A stretch of 64,000 nucleotides of DNA from contig NZ_CP068771.1 of assembly GCF_018336935.1 (NCBI RefSeq), positions 930,001-994,000 of the forward strand, in the 5' to 3' direction. The number at the start of each line of letters is the position of its first letter. The first letter of the stretch is position 1. Made by a program: the position numbers and the translations under genes. Shown one piece after another: positions 1-8,980 of the stretch. The notes under the pieces are model-generated. The model was not told the origin of the DNA, did not search any database, and was given only the letters and a program-made list of their open reading frames with translations. Source of the DNA: Serratia plymuthica. GTDB taxonomy: Bacteria; Pseudomonadota; Gammaproteobacteria; Enterobacterales; Enterobacteriaceae.

Positions 1-1
1 T

Positions 2-412
2 GCTCAGGTGGCCGTCGGCAAGCGGGATCATCTGAGCGTGTTCGGCGGGGACTATCCCACCAAAGACGGAACCGGCGTGCGCGATTATATTCACGTGATG
101 GATCTGGCGCAGGGCCACCTGGCGGCGATGGATCACCTAAAACAGATCGCCGGTTTTAAAGCTTATAACCTGGGTTCCGGGGTAGGGCATTCGGTGCTGG
201 AGATGGTGCATGCGTTCGAGAAAGCCGCCGGCGTTGCCGTGCCTTATCGGATTTTACCGCGCCGTGCCGGGGATTTGCCCGCTTTCTGGGCCGATGTCAG
301 CCTGGCTAAACGGGAACTGGGCTGGGAAGTGCAACGCGGGCTCGATGAGATGATGCGCGATACCTGGAACTGGCAGAGCAAAAATCCGCAGGGCTATACC
401 CGTCATACTTGA
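2..412 (+). CDS. galE: UDP-glucose 4-epimerase, C-terminal part (5' end outside window)
   Basis: This is the C-terminal 136 residues of the NAD-dependent epimerase that interconverts UDP-glucose and UDP-galactose in the Leloir pathway. The reading frame is open from base 2, so the N-terminal Rossmann half lies to the left of the window. Landmarks typical of enterobacterial GalE are visible: DGTGVRDYIHVMDLA near the start, YNLGSGVGHSVLE in the middle, and the sugar-binding segment PRRAGDLPAFWAD. The E. coli protein ends after HPQGY-P-D. Here the last codons (T-R-H-T-stop) are read from a dispersed repeat whose left end starts at 397, so the repeat supplies the stop codon. Assignment is secure; only the start is missing. 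Confidence 0.95.
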   Translation, partial: AQVAVGKRDHLSVFGGDYPTKDGTGVRDYIHVMDLAQGHLAAMDHLKQIAGFKAYNLGSGVGHSVLEMVHAFEKAAGVAVPYRILPRRAGDLPAFWADVSLAKRELGWEVQRGLDEMMRDTWNWQSKNPQGYTRHT

Positions 413-518
413 AGCTGCCTCTTTGTTGGCTGCGCTTGCGAGCCCCAGTCACATAGTTATCTATGCTCCAGGGGCTTACAAGCTTGCCGCCGCGATGCAA
501 CGCCAATTATTTAGGGTA
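397..518. repeat. Dispersed intergenic repeat, copy 1 (TACCC...GGGTA ends)
   Basis: The element begins TACCCGTCATACTTGAAGCTGC and ends with the mirror sequence GCAACGCCAATTATTTAGGGTA, giving imperfect terminal inverted repeats. The interior has a CCCAGTCAC...GGGG stretch that can fold. A related copy is at 3748-3870 and a stripped hairpin version at 52428-52472. This architecture is typical of non-coding repeats scattered in Serratia and Yersinia genomes. It overlaps the last codons of galE. I see no coding potential. Confidence 0.7.
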
Positions 519-546
519 CGGCGTGATTAGCTTTTCATCGGCAGTA

Positions 547-583
547 AAAAGGGTTCAACTCATCGAGTTGAACCCTTTGTTTT
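547..583. terminator. Bidirectional rho-independent terminator between galE and purK
   Basis: A perfect 12-bp stem (AAGGGTTCAACT, loop CATCG, AGTTGAACCCTT) has A residues on its left and T residues on its right. It can therefore end both the rightward galE transcript and the leftward purEK transcript, which converge here. Confidence 0.85.
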
Positions 584-598
584 TGGCGCGGCGTAATG

Positions 599-1666
599 CT
601 AAGCCAGCTTTTGCTGTGCCCAGGCCAGTCCACTTTGGTATTCGGCCGGCAGCAGCGGCGCCAGTGCCTGCAACGCCTGTTGCAGCGCGGCGGCGCTCGG
701 ATCGTTCAGGTTGAGGTGGCCGACCTTGCGGCCTTCGCGCACCTCTTTCTCGTACCAGTGCAAATGCACCAACGGCAGCGCCAGCCACTGTTGATTCACG
801 GCGGTGCCGATCAGGTTGACCATCACCGACGGTGTGCTTACCACCGGTTTCGGCAGCGGCAGGGCGAGAATAGCGCGCAGGTGCAGCTCGAACTGGCTGA
901 TGGAAGCGCCGTTTTGCGTCCAGTGGCCGCTGTTGTGCACCCGTGGCGCCAGCTCGTTAATCAGCAGGCTGTCGCCAACGATAAAGCATTCCATCGCCAT
1001 TACACCGACGTAGTTCAACTCGTCGAGGATCGCCGCCAGCATCTGTTCTGCCTGCCGTTGCAGGGCCGGATCAGGTTCGGGCAGCGCCACGCTGGTGCGC
1101 AGAATGCCTTCTTCATGCAGATTATGGGTCAGCGGATAGAACACCGACTTGCCGTCGTGCCCGCGCGCGCCCACCAGCGAAACCTCGCCGGAGAAGTTAA
1201 TCCCCTGCTCGACGATGCACTCGCCGTAGGCATCCGCCGGCAGTTCCGCTTCCTGGCCCGGGCGCAAGCGCCATTGGCCGCGGCCGTCGTAACCGCCGAC
1301 GCGGCGTTTGACGATCGCCAGTTCACCCAGGGTGGCGAACACCTGCGGCCATTCGGCGGCATCGGCCAGCAATTGCCACGGCGCGGTGGCCAGGCCGAGC
1401 TGATCGAGCAGCTGTTTTTGCGTCAGGCGGTCCGCCAGACGGGGGAAAATATCGCGATTGACGAAGCTGTTGTGGGTCGCCAGTTCACGCGTCAGCGCGG
1501 TTTCCGGCCAGCGTTCGATTTCGGCGGTGATCACGCTGTTTTGATAGGGCACCGCTTCCGGCTCGGCGTCGAGGCCGACCGGATAAACGGCGATGCCCAG
1601 CGGTTCACCGGCCTGGCGCAGCATGCGCCCCAGTTGGCCGTTGCCCAGTACGCAAACCGGCTTCAT
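599..1666 (-). CDS. purK: N5-carboxyaminoimidazole ribonucleotide synthase
   Basis: This ATP-grasp enzyme carboxylates aminoimidazole ribonucleotide with ATP and bicarbonate in de novo purine synthesis, making the substrate of PurE. The 355 residues are the usual PurK length. The N-terminal nucleotide-binding segment [15 protein letters not shown] and the ATP-grasp region ([14 protein letters not shown], then [13 protein letters not shown] and [14 protein letters not shown]) are all present. The start codon overlaps the purE stop by four bases (ATGA), so the pair is translationally coupled in a purE-purK operon. It converges on galE across a bidirectional terminator. Confidence 0.97.
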   Translation of the reverse strand: MKPVCVLGNGQLGRMLRQAGEPLGIAVYPVGLDAEPEAVPYQNSVITAEIERWPETALTRELATHNSFVNRDIFPRLADRLTQKQLLDQLGLATAPWQLLADAAEWPQVFATLGELAIVKRRVGGYDGRGQWRLRPGQEAELPADAYGECIVEQGINFSGEVSLVGARGHDGKSVFYPLTHNLHEEGILRTSVALPEPDPALQRQAEQMLAAILDELNYVGVMAMECFIVGDSLLINELAPRVHNSGHWTQNGASISQFELHLRAILALPLPKPVVSTPSVMVNLIGTAVNQQWLALPLVHLHWYEKEVREGRKVGHLNLNDPSAAALQQALQALAPLLPAEYQSGLAWAQQKLA

Positions 1667-2187
1667 GCTTCCTCCCGCGGATCCGGGTTGTTCAGCACGT
1701 CTTCGGTCTGCGCCTGGCGCCAGTCGGCCAGACGTTGTGCCAGCGCGGTGTCGTGCAGCGCCAGAATTTGCGCCGCCAGCAGCGCGGCGTTGGCCGCACC
1801 GGCTTTGCCGATCGCCAGAGTGCCGACCGGAATGCCGCGCGGCATTTGCACGATAGAATACAGGCTGTCTACACCGCTCAGCGCGGCGCTTTGTACCGGA
1901 ACACCCAGCACCGGAACCAGCGTTTTCGCCGCCAGCATGCCCGGCAGGTGCGCAGCACCGCCCGCACCGGCAATGATCACGTCAAAGCCATTGGCGCCGG
2001 CCTGTTCGGCGAAGCTGAACAGCTTGTCTGGCGTGCGATGAGCGGAAACGACTTCGACATGGAACGGGACATCGAGTTGGGTCAGGATTTCGGCCGCGAA
2101 CTGCATGGTGGCCCAGTCACTTTTCGATCCCATTACAATTGCGATTTTAACCCCAGCGTTGGCGGCTGAAGCGGCGTTGGCTCCCAT
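1663..2187 (-). CDS. purE: N5-CAIR mutase (phosphoribosylaminoimidazole carboxylase catalytic subunit)
   Basis: Class I PurE rearranges N5-CAIR to CAIR, the step after PurK. The sequence has [15 protein letters not shown] near the N-terminus, [12 protein letters not shown] with the conserved histidine, [12 protein letters not shown], and [15 protein letters not shown], all diagnostic of PurE. I place the start at the ATG at 2187 rather than nine codons upstream. It is preceded at ten bases by an AGGAG ribosome site, and the resulting 174 residues match the family. It is the first gene of purEK; the region to 2352 upstream should hold the promoter. Confidence 0.96.
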   Translation of the reverse strand: MGANAASAANAGVKIAIVMGSKSDWATMQFAAEILTQLDVPFHVEVVSAHRTPDKLFSFAEQAGANGFDVIIAGAGGAAHLPGMLAAKTLVPVLGVPVQSAALSGVDSLYSIVQMPRGIPVGTLAIGKAGAANAALLAAQILALHDTALAQRLADWRQAQTEDVLNNPDPREEA

Positions 2188-2352
2188 GGGTGTAAGGCTC
2201 CTGTAAGTGTACAAACGACGGCCGGTTGCCTGCGGCGGGAGGCCGAATGAGGGCGCAGATCATACCATGAGCGCACGGCGAGGAAAACGGTTGCGTCGCC
2301 GGTTTTCACCGTCGCAAACGCGAATTTTTTACTCGCGTGGCAAGTCAGGGGG

Positions 2353-3075
2353 TTAGAAAGGAAATTGGATCAGTTCGACGGCGTCGGCGCTGACTTTGAT
2401 CATCGAACCTTCAGCGTGCCAGGCACCCAGTACCACGCGGTGGGCCTTGCCGTTGCTCAGTTTCAGCTCGTGCATCGCCGGGCGGTGGGTATGGCCGTGG
2501 ATCATCCAATGCACGTTATGGCTCAGCATCGCCTGCTCCACCGCCTGCGGGTTGACGTCCATAATGGCTTGCGATTTGCCCTGATTGCTCTGCCGGCTGC
2601 GAGCGCGCATCTTGGCGGCGATCTTCAGGCGCCAGCGCAGGGGCATGGCCAAAAACAGCTTCTGGATTAACGGGTTGTGCACCTTGCGGCGGAACTGCTG
2701 GTAGGCCCGATCGTCGGTACACAGCGTGTCGCCGTGCAGGATCAGGATTTTGCGGCCGTACAGCTCCAGCACTTTCTCTTCCGGCAGCAGATGCATGCCG
2801 CTGGCGCGGGCAAAGCGCTTGCCGAGCAGGAAATCGCGGTTACCCTGAATAAAGTAGCAGGGCACGCCGGCTTGTTGCAGCGTCTTCAGCGCAGCGGCAA
2901 TCTCCGCATGCAGCGGCTCGGGATCGTCATCGCCGATCCAGGCTTCGAACAGATCGCCAAGAATGTACAGGGCTTCGGCGTGGATCGCATCGTGCCGCAA
3001 AAAACGCAGAAAACCGGCAGTGATTGCCGGTTCCTGTGCGCATAAGTGCAGATCCGCGATGAACAGCGTGTTCAT
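2353..3075 (-). CDS. lpxH: UDP-2,3-diacylglucosamine pyrophosphatase
   Basis: This is the calcineurin-like metallophosphoesterase that hydrolyses UDP-2,3-diacylglucosamine to lipid X, the fourth step of lipid A synthesis at the inner membrane surface. At 240 residues it has the family's metal-binding motifs in order: FIADLHL (D and H near residues 8-10), [25 protein letters not shown]-type ILHGDTL, and the C-terminal [10 protein letters not shown]. It lies ten bases downstream of ppiB on the same strand, the ppiB-lpxH arrangement known from E. coli, and is probably co-transcribed with it. Confidence 0.96.
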   Translation of the reverse strand: MNTLFIADLHLCAQEPAITAGFLRFLRHDAIHAEALYILGDLFEAWIGDDDPEPLHAEIAAALKTLQQAGVPCYFIQGNRDFLLGKRFARASGMHLLPEEKVLELYGRKILILHGDTLCTDDRAYQQFRRKVHNPLIQKLFLAMPLRWRLKIAAKMRARSRQSNQGKSQAIMDVNPQAVEQAMLSHNVHWMIHGHTHRPAMHELKLSNGKAHRVVLGAWHAEGSMIKVSADAVELIQFPF

Positions 3076-3085
3076 GCAGCCGCGA

Positions 3086-3580
3086 TTACTCGCTGACGGT
3101 AACGCTGGTGACGATGACGTCTTCTACCGGAACGTCCTGGTGCATGCCGCTGCGGCCAGTTTTCACGGCTTTGATCTTGTTGACCACGTCCATGCCTTCA
3201 ACCACTTCGGCAAATACGCAGTAACCCCAACCTTGCGCGTTCTCGGCGCGGAAGTTCAGGAAGTCGTTGTCAGCCACGTTGATGAAGAACTGAGCGGTAG
3301 CGGAGTGCGGATCGTTGGTACGCGCCATCGCCAGGGTGCCCACGGTGTTTTTCAGACCGTTGTTGGCTTCGTTCTTGATGGTCGCTTTGGTGTCTTTCTG
3401 GTTCATGCCAGGCTCGAAACCGCCGCCCTGAATCATGAAGCCATTGATAACACGGTGGAAGATAGTGTTGTCGTAGAAACCTGCACGGCAGTAGTTCAGG
3501 AAGTTTTCAACGGTAACCGGCGCTTTGTCAGCAAAGGTGTTGATAACGATGTCGCCGTGATTCGTGTGGAAAGTAACCAT
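3086..3580 (-). CDS. ppiB: Cytoplasmic peptidyl-prolyl cis-trans isomerase B (cyclophilin)
   Basis: This 164-residue cyclophilin catalyses proline isomerisation during protein folding in the cytoplasm. No signal peptide is present: the chain starts [14 protein letters not shown], as in E. coli PpiB, and not with an export signal as in PpiA. The active-site strand [16 protein letters not shown] and the downstream segments [23 protein letters not shown] and [15 protein letters not shown] carry the expected Arg, Phe, Gln and His catalytic-pocket residues. It is transcribed leftward, divergent from cysS, with lpxH next in the operon. Confidence 0.96.
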   Translation of the reverse strand: MVTFHTNHGDIVINTFADKAPVTVENFLNYCRAGFYDNTIFHRVINGFMIQGGGFEPGMNQKDTKATIKNEANNGLKNTVGTLAMARTNDPHSATAQFFINVADNDFLNFRAENAQGWGYCVFAEVVEGMDVVNKIKAVKTGRSGMHQDVPVEDVIVTSVTVSE

Positions 3581-3747
3581 AGTTTTAGTCCTAACAAGAT
3601 GAAGTGAGACGTCACGTAGAGCGAGTGAACATTCAGACCGACCTTATAACATATCTCTTTTAGCGAGTCAGCAGCGGCTAGACCGCGCAGGCTCTGTGGT
3701 AAATTGGGCTTTGTTATATTATAACAATAACGGTGGGCATTAATTTA

Positions 3748-3870
3748 TACCCTATGGCTTTCAAGTTGCAGCCAGGCGGCAAACGCAGGAGTCCCCAGGA
3801 TCTTACTTAGGTCAGTGACTGGGGTGAGGGCGCGCAGGCAACAACGCTGCGGCTTGCGAGATGACGGGTA
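3748..3870. repeat. Dispersed intergenic repeat, copy 2
   Basis: This element starts TACCCTATGGCTTTCAAGTTGCAG and ends GATGACGGGTA, so the termini are inverted copies of each other. Inside it, CCCCAG...GTCAGTGACTGGGG forms a stem. It lies in the 428-base gap between ppiB and cysS. Apart from this repeat the gap holds an A/T-rich stretch near 3705-3745 that may carry promoter elements; I see no gene in it. Confidence 0.7.
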
Positions 3871-4008
3871 TATCACCGATTTGCGCAACCCGTCGCAGCA
3901 AAGCGCGGGCTTAACCTTGCATTAGATCAGGCTTCGGGTTTCAATACACCTGCTAGGTCTATAGCCTAACTCCCTTTTTTGTTATCACGCACACCACGGA
4001 ATGTCCCG

Positions 4009-5394
4009 ATGCTAAAGATTTTTAATACCCTGAGTCGTCAAAAAGAGGAATTCAAACCCATTCATGCCGGTAAAGTGGGCATGTACGTGTGCGGGGTAAC
4101 CATCTATGACCTGTGTCATATCGGCCACGGGCGTACCTTTGTCGCTTTCGACGTAGTGGCGCGTTACCTGCGCTATCTCGGCTATTCGCTGGATTATGTG
4201 CGCAACGTGACCGACGTTGACGATAAAATTATCCGCCGCGCGACAGAAAACGGCGAAAGCTGCGATCAACTGACCGCACGCATGCTGGCGGAGATGCACG
4301 CGGACTTCGATTCGCTGCTGATCGAACGCCCGGATCAAGAGCCGCGCGCCACCCAGCATATCGCAGAGATCATCGAGATCACCCAACGCCTGATCGATCG
4401 CGATCACGCCTATGTCGCCAGCAATGGCGACGTGATGTTCTCGATTGACAGCGATCCGCAATACGGCCTGCTGTCGCGCCAGGATCTGGATCAGTTGCAG
4501 GCCGGTGCGCGCGTCGAGATTGACGACGTGAAGCGCAACCCGATGGACTTCGTGCTGTGGAAGATGTCCAAACCGGGCGAGCCGAGCTGGCAATCGCCGT
4601 GGGGCGCGGGCCGCCCAGGCTGGCACATTGAATGTTCCGCCATGAACTGCAAGCAGCTCGGCACTCATTTCGACATCCACGGCGGCGGTTCGGATCTGAT
4701 GTTCCCGCATCACGAGAACGAGATTGCCCAGTCCACCTGCGCCCACGATGGCCCCTACGTCAACTACTGGATGCACACTGGCATGGTGATGACTGACCGC
4801 GAGAAGATGTCGAAATCGCTGGATAACTTCTTCACTATCCGCGACGTGCTCGGCCATTACGATGCCGAGACGGTGCGTTACTTCCTGATGTCCGGGCACT
4901 ATCGTAGCCAGCTGAACTACAGCGAAGAGAACCTCAAGCAGGCGCGCACCGCGCTGGAGCGTTTGTACACCGCACTGCGCGGCACCGACGCCAACGCGCA
5001 ACCGGCCGGCGGCGAAGCCTTCGAAGCCCGCTTCCGCGAAGCGATGGACGACGATTTCAACACCCCGGAAGCCTACTCGGCGCTGTTCGATCTGGCGCGT
5101 GACGTTAACCGCCTGAAAGGCGAAGACATGGCGGCGGCCAACGGGCTGGCGGCGGAACTGCGCAAGCTGGCGAAGGTGCTGGGCCTGCTGCAACAGGAGC
5201 CGGAACAGTTCCTGCAAAGCGGCGCACAGGCTGACGACGGTGAAGTGGCGGAGATCGAGGCGTTAATCAAACAGCGTAACGACGCGCGCAAAGCCAAAGA
5301 CTGGGCGTTGGCGGATGCCGCTCGCGATCGGTTGAACGAGATGAATATCGTGCTGGAAGACGGCCCGCAGGGCACCACCTGGCGCCGTAAGTAA
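4009..5394 (+). CDS. cysS: Cysteinyl-tRNA synthetase
   Basis: This class I aminoacyl-tRNA synthetase charges tRNA-Cys. The HIGH signature appears as HIGHGRTF after the zinc-binding Cys of YVCGVTIYD. The later zinc ligands are in [12 protein letters not shown] and [11 protein letters not shown], and the KMSKS loop reads [11 protein letters not shown] start at the ATG at 4009 ([11 protein letters not shown]), which gives 461 residues, the E. coli length; an in-frame upstream ATG at 3979 would add ten unsupported residues. It is transcribed alone, opposite to ppiB, and ends before a strong terminator. Confidence 0.97.
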   Translation: MLKIFNTLSRQKEEFKPIHAGKVGMYVCGVTIYDLCHIGHGRTFVAFDVVARYLRYLGYSLDYVRNVTDVDDKIIRRATENGESCDQLTARMLAEMHADFDSLLIERPDQEPRATQHIAEIIEITQRLIDRDHAYVASNGDVMFSIDSDPQYGLLSRQDLDQLQAGARVEIDDVKRNPMDFVLWKMSKPGEPSWQSPWGAGRPGWHIECSAMNCKQLGTHFDIHGGGSDLMFPHHENEIAQSTCAHDGPYVNYWMHTGMVMTDREKMSKSLDNFFTIRDVLGHYDAETVRYFLMSGHYRSQLNYSEENLKQARTALERLYTALRGTDANAQPAGGEAFEARFREAMDDDFNTPEAYSALFDLARDVNRLKGEDMAAANGLAAELRKLAKVLGLLQQEPEQFLQSGAQADDGEVAEIEALIKQRNDARKAKDWALADAARDRLNEMNIVLEDGPQGTTWRRK

Positions 5395-5412
5395 CAGGCG
5401 CAGCCGCAAACA

Positions 5413-5441
5413 AAAAAGGCGCTGATTATCAGCGCCTTTTT
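5413..5441. terminator. Terminator between cysS and ybcJ
   Basis: The stem AAAAAGGCGCTGA, short loop TTA, TCAGCGCCTTTTT is a perfect hairpin with A-run and T-run flanks. It serves the convergent cysS and folD-ybcJ transcripts. Confidence 0.85.
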
Positions 5442-5455
5442 CTATGGAGCGGGGC

Positions 5456-5668
5456 TTAGGGCTTAACCACAACCTGGCCGCCGTTAAACTCCACCACCTG
5501 ATCGGCGACGATTTTGCAGCGTTTGCGCGTTTCGGCTTTGCCGTTCACTTTCACCAACCCTTCGGCGATGACTTCTTTGGCGGCGCCGCCGCTTTCACAC
5601 CAGCCCTGGAACTTGAGCAGGTCGCACAGTTCGACGTGCGGGTGATTATCCAGATTAAAAGTTTCCAT
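5456..5668 (-). CDS. ybcJ: Small S4-domain RNA-binding protein YbcJ
   Basis: This 70-residue protein is a single S4-type RNA-binding fold, as in E. coli YbcJ. The S4 core is visible in KFQGWCESGGAAKEVIAEGLVKVNGKAETRKRCKI followed by GQVVVKP. The family is linked to ribosome or tRNA binding, but its exact target is not settled. It follows folD by ten bases on the same strand, a conserved folD-ybcJ pair. Confidence 0.92.
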   Translation of the reverse strand: METFNLDNHPHVELCDLLKFQGWCESGGAAKEVIAEGLVKVNGKAETRKRCKIVADQVVEFNGGQVVVKP

Positions 5669-5678
5669 ACTGCCTTAC

Positions 5679-6545
5679 TTATTTAGGTTGAACGTCGTGA
5701 TATTCCTCGCAGGCCTGCAAGGTATTTTGGATCAGTGTAGCAACGGTCATCGGGCCAACGCCACCCGGAACCGGGGTAATGTAGGCTGCACGCTCACTGG
5801 CGGCATCGAAATCCACGTCGCCGACCACTTTACCACTTTCCAGACGGTTAATGCCGACATCGACCACGATCGCGCCCGGTTTGATCCAGTCGCCCGGAAT
5901 AAAGCCCGGTTTACCGACCGCCACCACCAGCAGATCGGCGTTTTCAATATGATGACGCAGGTTCTTGGTGAAACGGTGGGTCACGGTGGTGGTGCAACCG
6001 GCCAGCAGCAGCTCCATGCTCATCGGGCGGCCAACGATGTTGGATGCGCCAACCACCACGGCATTCAGGCCGTAGGTGTCGATGTTATAACGCTCGAGCA
6101 GGGTGACGATGCCGCGTGGGGTGCAGGGGCGCAGCTTCGGCGCGCGCTGGCACAGGCGACCGACGTTGTACGGGTGGAAACCGTCGACGTCTTTATCCGG
6201 ATGGATGCGTTCCAGCACTTTGACGTTATCGATGCCGGCCGGCAGCGGCAGTTGCACCAGAATGCCGTCGATTTCGCCGTCGGCGTTCAGCTTGTCGATC
6301 AGTGCCAGCAGCTCGGCCTCACTGGTGGTGGCAGGCAGATCGTAAGAGCGGGAAAGGAAGCCCACTTCATCACAGGCGCGGCGCTTGCTGGCGACGTAAA
6401 TCTGTGACGCCGGGTTCTCGCCAACCAGCACGACCGCCAGGCCTGGGGCGCGTTTGCCGGCCGCCAGACGTTGTTTAACTTGCTCAGCCACTTCGTTTCT
6501 AACCTGCTGCGCAATCGTTTTACCATCAATAATCTTTGCTGCCAT
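5679..6545 (-). CDS. folD: Bifunctional methylenetetrahydrofolate dehydrogenase / methenyl-THF cyclohydrolase
   Basis: FolD interconverts methylene-, methenyl- and 10-formyl-tetrahydrofolate in the cytoplasm with NADP, feeding purine and initiator-tRNA formylation. The 288-residue chain has the catalytic [14 protein letters not shown] (Tyr and Lys near residues 50-55) and the [11 protein letters not shown] strand. It also has the family signature [19 protein letters not shown] and [14 protein letters not shown] near the C-terminus. It heads a short operon with ybcJ. The 208 bases upstream to 6753 hold no gene that I can support. Confidence 0.97.
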   Translation of the reverse strand: MAAKIIDGKTIAQQVRNEVAEQVKQRLAAGKRAPGLAVVLVGENPASQIYVASKRRACDEVGFLSRSYDLPATTSEAELLALIDKLNADGEIDGILVQLPLPAGIDNVKVLERIHPDKDVDGFHPYNVGRLCQRAPKLRPCTPRGIVTLLERYNIDTYGLNAVVVGASNIVGRPMSMELLLAGCTTTVTHRFTKNLRHHIENADLLVVAVGKPGFIPGDWIKPGAIVVDVGINRLESGKVVGDVDFDAASERAAYITPVPGGVGPMTVATLIQNTLQACEEYHDVQPK

Positions 6546-6753
6546 CAGTGAGGAAATCCATCAATTAAGAAAAGCGGGGGATGGCGCTATTTTGTCAGAA
6601 GCTGAGCGCGCTGTCAGGCGCTGAATCGCGATCGTCGGCGTTTGCCGGTGGGGATTTACGTTTTTTTTATGCCAACGGAATGATCCTCTACGCCTTTTTT
6701 ACCGGCTGCTGCGTAAGCTGGCATTATTCATACTGCGGTACGGGAGTAAAATC

Positions 6754-6954
6754 ATGATGGTCATCGCCCGGTTGCACTCATTGCACCACCCGATTGATAG
6801 CGAACCGAAACACGTCGGTGAAACGGTGTTCGACTCTTCTTTGCACCCGGCGGATGTGGCGCAGCTGATTGCGTTGCACAAACTCGCCGTACACAAAGCG
6901 CAGCCTTCATGGAGAGCGCGGCTGCACGCGTTGTACCGGAGGATGCGCGCATGA
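6754..6954 (+). CDS. Small hypothetical protein, coupled to the next gene
   Basis: I do not recognise this 66-residue protein. It starts MMVIARLHSLHHPIDSEP and is basic and Arg/His-rich at the C-terminus (WRARLHALYRRMRA); no signal peptide or membrane segment is seen. Two things suggest it is real. A GGGAG site lies seven bases before the ATG, and its stop overlaps the start of the downstream secreted protein as ATGA. It sits between folD and tRNA-Arg. Confidence 0.5.
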   Translation: MMVIARLHSLHHPIDSEPKHVGETVFDSSLHPADVAQLIALHKLAVHKAQPSWRARLHALYRRMRA

Positions 6955-7247
6955 GAAAACTCGCGGGCATAGGTTTTATGCTGCTGGCGTGGATGCCGCT
7001 GGGCCACGCCTCGTTAAATGCCGCACCGGTCAACGCCGCGCTCAGCCAACAGCTAACGGCGGCCTGCAACCTGCTGACGGCACAACACGCCGACTGGGGG
7101 AATATCAACGCGGTGGTGCGTTCGGCCCGCGTTTGCCTGCAACGCCCGGCAGGGCAGGAGCAATCCGAGCGCCTTCCCGCCACCGCCGATCGCGGCCTGG
7201 CCCAGCGCAGCAGCAGCCTGCTGCCGGATCTCACCCAAGATAAATGA
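6951..7247 (+). CDS. Small secreted hypothetical protein
   Basis: This 98-residue protein has a clear signal peptide: MRKL, a hydrophobic core around GIGFMLLAWMPLG, then HAS as a probable signal-peptidase site near residue 21. The mature part of about 77 residues has two cysteines (AACNLLTA and ARVCLQRP), a pair that could form a periplasmic disulphide. I choose the ATG at 6951 because a GGAGG site precedes it by seven bases and it overlaps the stop of the gene before. The function is unknown. Confidence 0.6.
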   Translation: MRKLAGIGFMLLAWMPLGHASLNAAPVNAALSQQLTAACNLLTAQHADWGNINAVVRSARVCLQRPAGQEQSERLPATADRGLAQRSSSLLPDLTQDK

Positions 7248-7331
7248 AGGTGCCGGCCCAATGGGCGGCACGGGCGATGGGCGAAAAATCGCCATAAAGC
7301 ACGGCTGCCGCCGTAACGTCATGAAAAGGCA

Positions 7332-7359
7332 TTGACTCAGTGACCTCTGACCGTATAAT
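7332..7359 (+). promoter_or_regulatory. Sigma-70 promoter of the tRNA-Arg gene
   Basis: TTGACT and TATAAT are separated by 16 bases and end 34 bases before the mature tRNA. Both boxes are close to consensus, as usual for stable RNA promoters. Confidence 0.75.
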
Positions 7360-7393
7360 CCCAACCCGCAACCCCCGGTTGCCGCATCCCAAT

Positions 7394-7470
7394 GCGCCCT
7401 TAGCTCAGTTGGATAGAGCAACGGCCTTCTAAGCCGTAGGTCACAGGTTCGAGCCCTGTAGGGCGTACCA
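7394..7470 (+). tRNA. argU: tRNA-Arg (anticodon UCU)
   Basis: This 77-base cloverleaf has the acceptor strand GCGCCCU pairing AGGGCGU (one G-U), the D-loop segment AGCTCAGTTGGATAGAGC, the anticodon loop CTTCTAA with UCU at 7428-7430, a T-arm containing GGTTCGAGCCC, and an encoded CCA end. It reads AGA codons. It is the equivalent of E. coli argU, a frequent phage and island integration site. An integrase fragment starts 15 bases beyond its 3' end. Confidence 0.97.
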
Positions 7471-7485
7471 TTAAGTTTCAATGAG

Positions 7486-7743
7486 TTACCTCTGCCCTCC
7501 AACCGCCACATTTTCCCAAAGTGCCAAATTAGCGACATTATCCGCCAAAACTACGTCAATTTTTCTCGCATGTTCGGTTAAATGGGAAGGGGAAAGGTGA
7601 GCATATCGTTGAACCATCTCTATGCTCTCCCAGCCCTCCATTTCCTGTAACGCTGAAAGTGGTACTCCTGCCTGAACCAATCAACTTGCCCAAGTGTGGC
7701 GCAGATCATGAAACCGGAAGTCGGTTACCCGTGGCGATTCACA
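7486..7743 (-). pseudogene. Phage-type tyrosine integrase, C-terminal remnant with in-frame stop
   Basis: Reading leftward, the segment encodes DFRFHDLRHTWAS, then a TGA stop, then [29 protein letters not shown] and a short tail. The H-x-x-R box (HDLRH) and the tyrosine nucleophile region ([10 protein letters not shown]) place it in the tyrosine recombinases of lambdoid and P4-like elements. In intact relatives the residue at the stop is usually Trp, so a TGG-to-TGA change is likely. The N-terminal two thirds are missing; homology stops at the adjoining MFS gene. It points at tRNA-Arg as expected for an integrase next to its attachment site, and marks an old insertion. Confidence 0.85.
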
Positions 7744-7747
7744 GCGT

Positions 7748-8980
7748 TTAAATCAGAGGAGGTCGGCTCTGTCCCTGACCCGCTAAACCAAATAGCAGCA
7801 GTGCCAACAGTGCAATCAAGCCATGAAATAAAAATGCAGCGCCATAACCCGATTCCTGAACAACCATCCCCGCCACCACGCTGCTTAGCGTGGCGCCAAT
7901 ACCCTGCACGGTCAGTACGGCTGCGAATCCGAGGTTAAAATGTCCCGTTCCTACCAACAATTTTTCTAGCATCAAGGGTGTCAAAATACCCAGTAAGCCG
8001 GCACCCAGGCCATCAAGAATTTGTACCGGATAAATCACATCAAAACTTTGAGCCTGGGCCGCAATCACGCCGCGTACCGGTAATGTGGCCAACGCAAACA
8101 ACACCATATGGCGTAACCCAAAGCGCCGGGCTGCGGCAGGTGCCAATAATGCCCCGGCGATGGCCGAGACTTGCCCGACAATCATGATAATTGCCGTTGT
8201 TTTAAAAGGTTGCTCCAGATTTAATGCAAATTGTTGAATCAACAAACGAGAGATCGGCGCATTACCAAAATGGAACAGCATCAGTGTTAATGCAAAAACC
8301 AGCAAAACGCGGTTAGACCATAGAACCTGCAATTGGGAGGGTTGATTGGGCCGGCCCTTTTGTTGCGCTTCACCCTGCCCGCGAGCCACTTCATGATCAA
8401 TGTGATGGGCACTGATCGATAATGTTGCGAGTACAGTGACTACGGTGGTCAGGATCATTAGCGTTGCTACCCCGGATAACCCTATTTCACTACTGATCCA
8501 CCAGGTGCCGATTAACAGGACAATATTGCCGGTGTGGCTCCAGGCCTCATTATGGCTGACCTGTTGACCAAAGTCCTTGCGCCCGACCAGCCCCAGTGAG
8601 ATAGCAACCATTGCGGGGCCGATAAGCAGTCCTGCCAGAGCTGTTAATGCCTGAGTAGCAAAAACCACAGGTTTGGTTGGCCACAAAATACAGGCAAAAG
8701 CTAACAAGGTGGTCAGTACTACCGGCACGATGATCAAACTGCGTTTGAAGCGGGTTGCATCGACCAATGCCCCCGCAGGGATCCCCCCAAGTAGTCCGAT
8801 AATTCCCCCGGAAGTTGCCAATAATCCCAATTGAAACGGCGTCCAACCTTGGGTAACTAACCAGGCGTCAAGAAATGGCCCCATTCCATCACGGGCATCT
8901 GCAAGAAAGAAGTTAAGTGTCGCCAGCGAAACGAGCGTTCGGGTTCGAATATGGGTATGTAGATCACTTAGCACGGTCAT
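7748..8980 (-). CDS. MFS transporter, last gene of a sigma-54-controlled unit
   Basis: This 410-residue inner-membrane protein has about twelve hydrophobic segments and a typical MFS loop after the second (LVDATRFKRSLI). Early in the chain it reads NFFLADARDGMGPFLDAWLVTQGW, a pattern shared by MFS carriers of unknown substrate. I cannot name the substrate. Its start overlaps the preceding 65-residue reading frame by 17 bases, and that one overlaps the secreted protein gene. The three are therefore likely co-transcribed from the sigma-54 promoter at 9887. Its 3' end abuts the integrase remnant. Confidence 0.8.
   Translation of the reverse strand: MTVLSDLHTHIRTRTLVSLATLNFFLADARDGMGPFLDAWLVTQGWTPFQLGLLATSGGIIGLLGGIPAGALVDATRFKRSLIIVPVVLTTLLAFACILWPTKPVVFATQALTALAGLLIGPAMVAISLGLVGRKDFGQQVSHNEAWSHTGNIVLLIGTWWISSEIGLSGVATLMILTTVVTVLATLSISAHHIDHEVARGQGEAQQKGRPNQPSQLQVLWSNRVLLVFALTLMLFHFGNAPISRLLIQQFALNLEQPFKTTAIIMIVGQVSAIAGALLAPAAARRFGLRHMVLFALATLPVRGVIAAQAQSFDVIYPVQILDGLGAGLLGILTPLMLEKLLVGTGHFNLGFAAVLTVQGIGATLSSVVAGMVVQESGYGAAFLFHGLIALLALLLFGLAGQGQSRPPLI

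Noticed and set aside
4012-5217. 401-residue minus-strand frame opposite cysS
   Set aside because: Antisense of cysS; no family features.
7053-7538. 161-residue minus-strand frame running through the tRNA gene
   Set aside because: It contains GTPYRARTCDLRLRRP, the well-known false translation of an antisense tRNA, and also crosses the coupled small genes. Not a gene.
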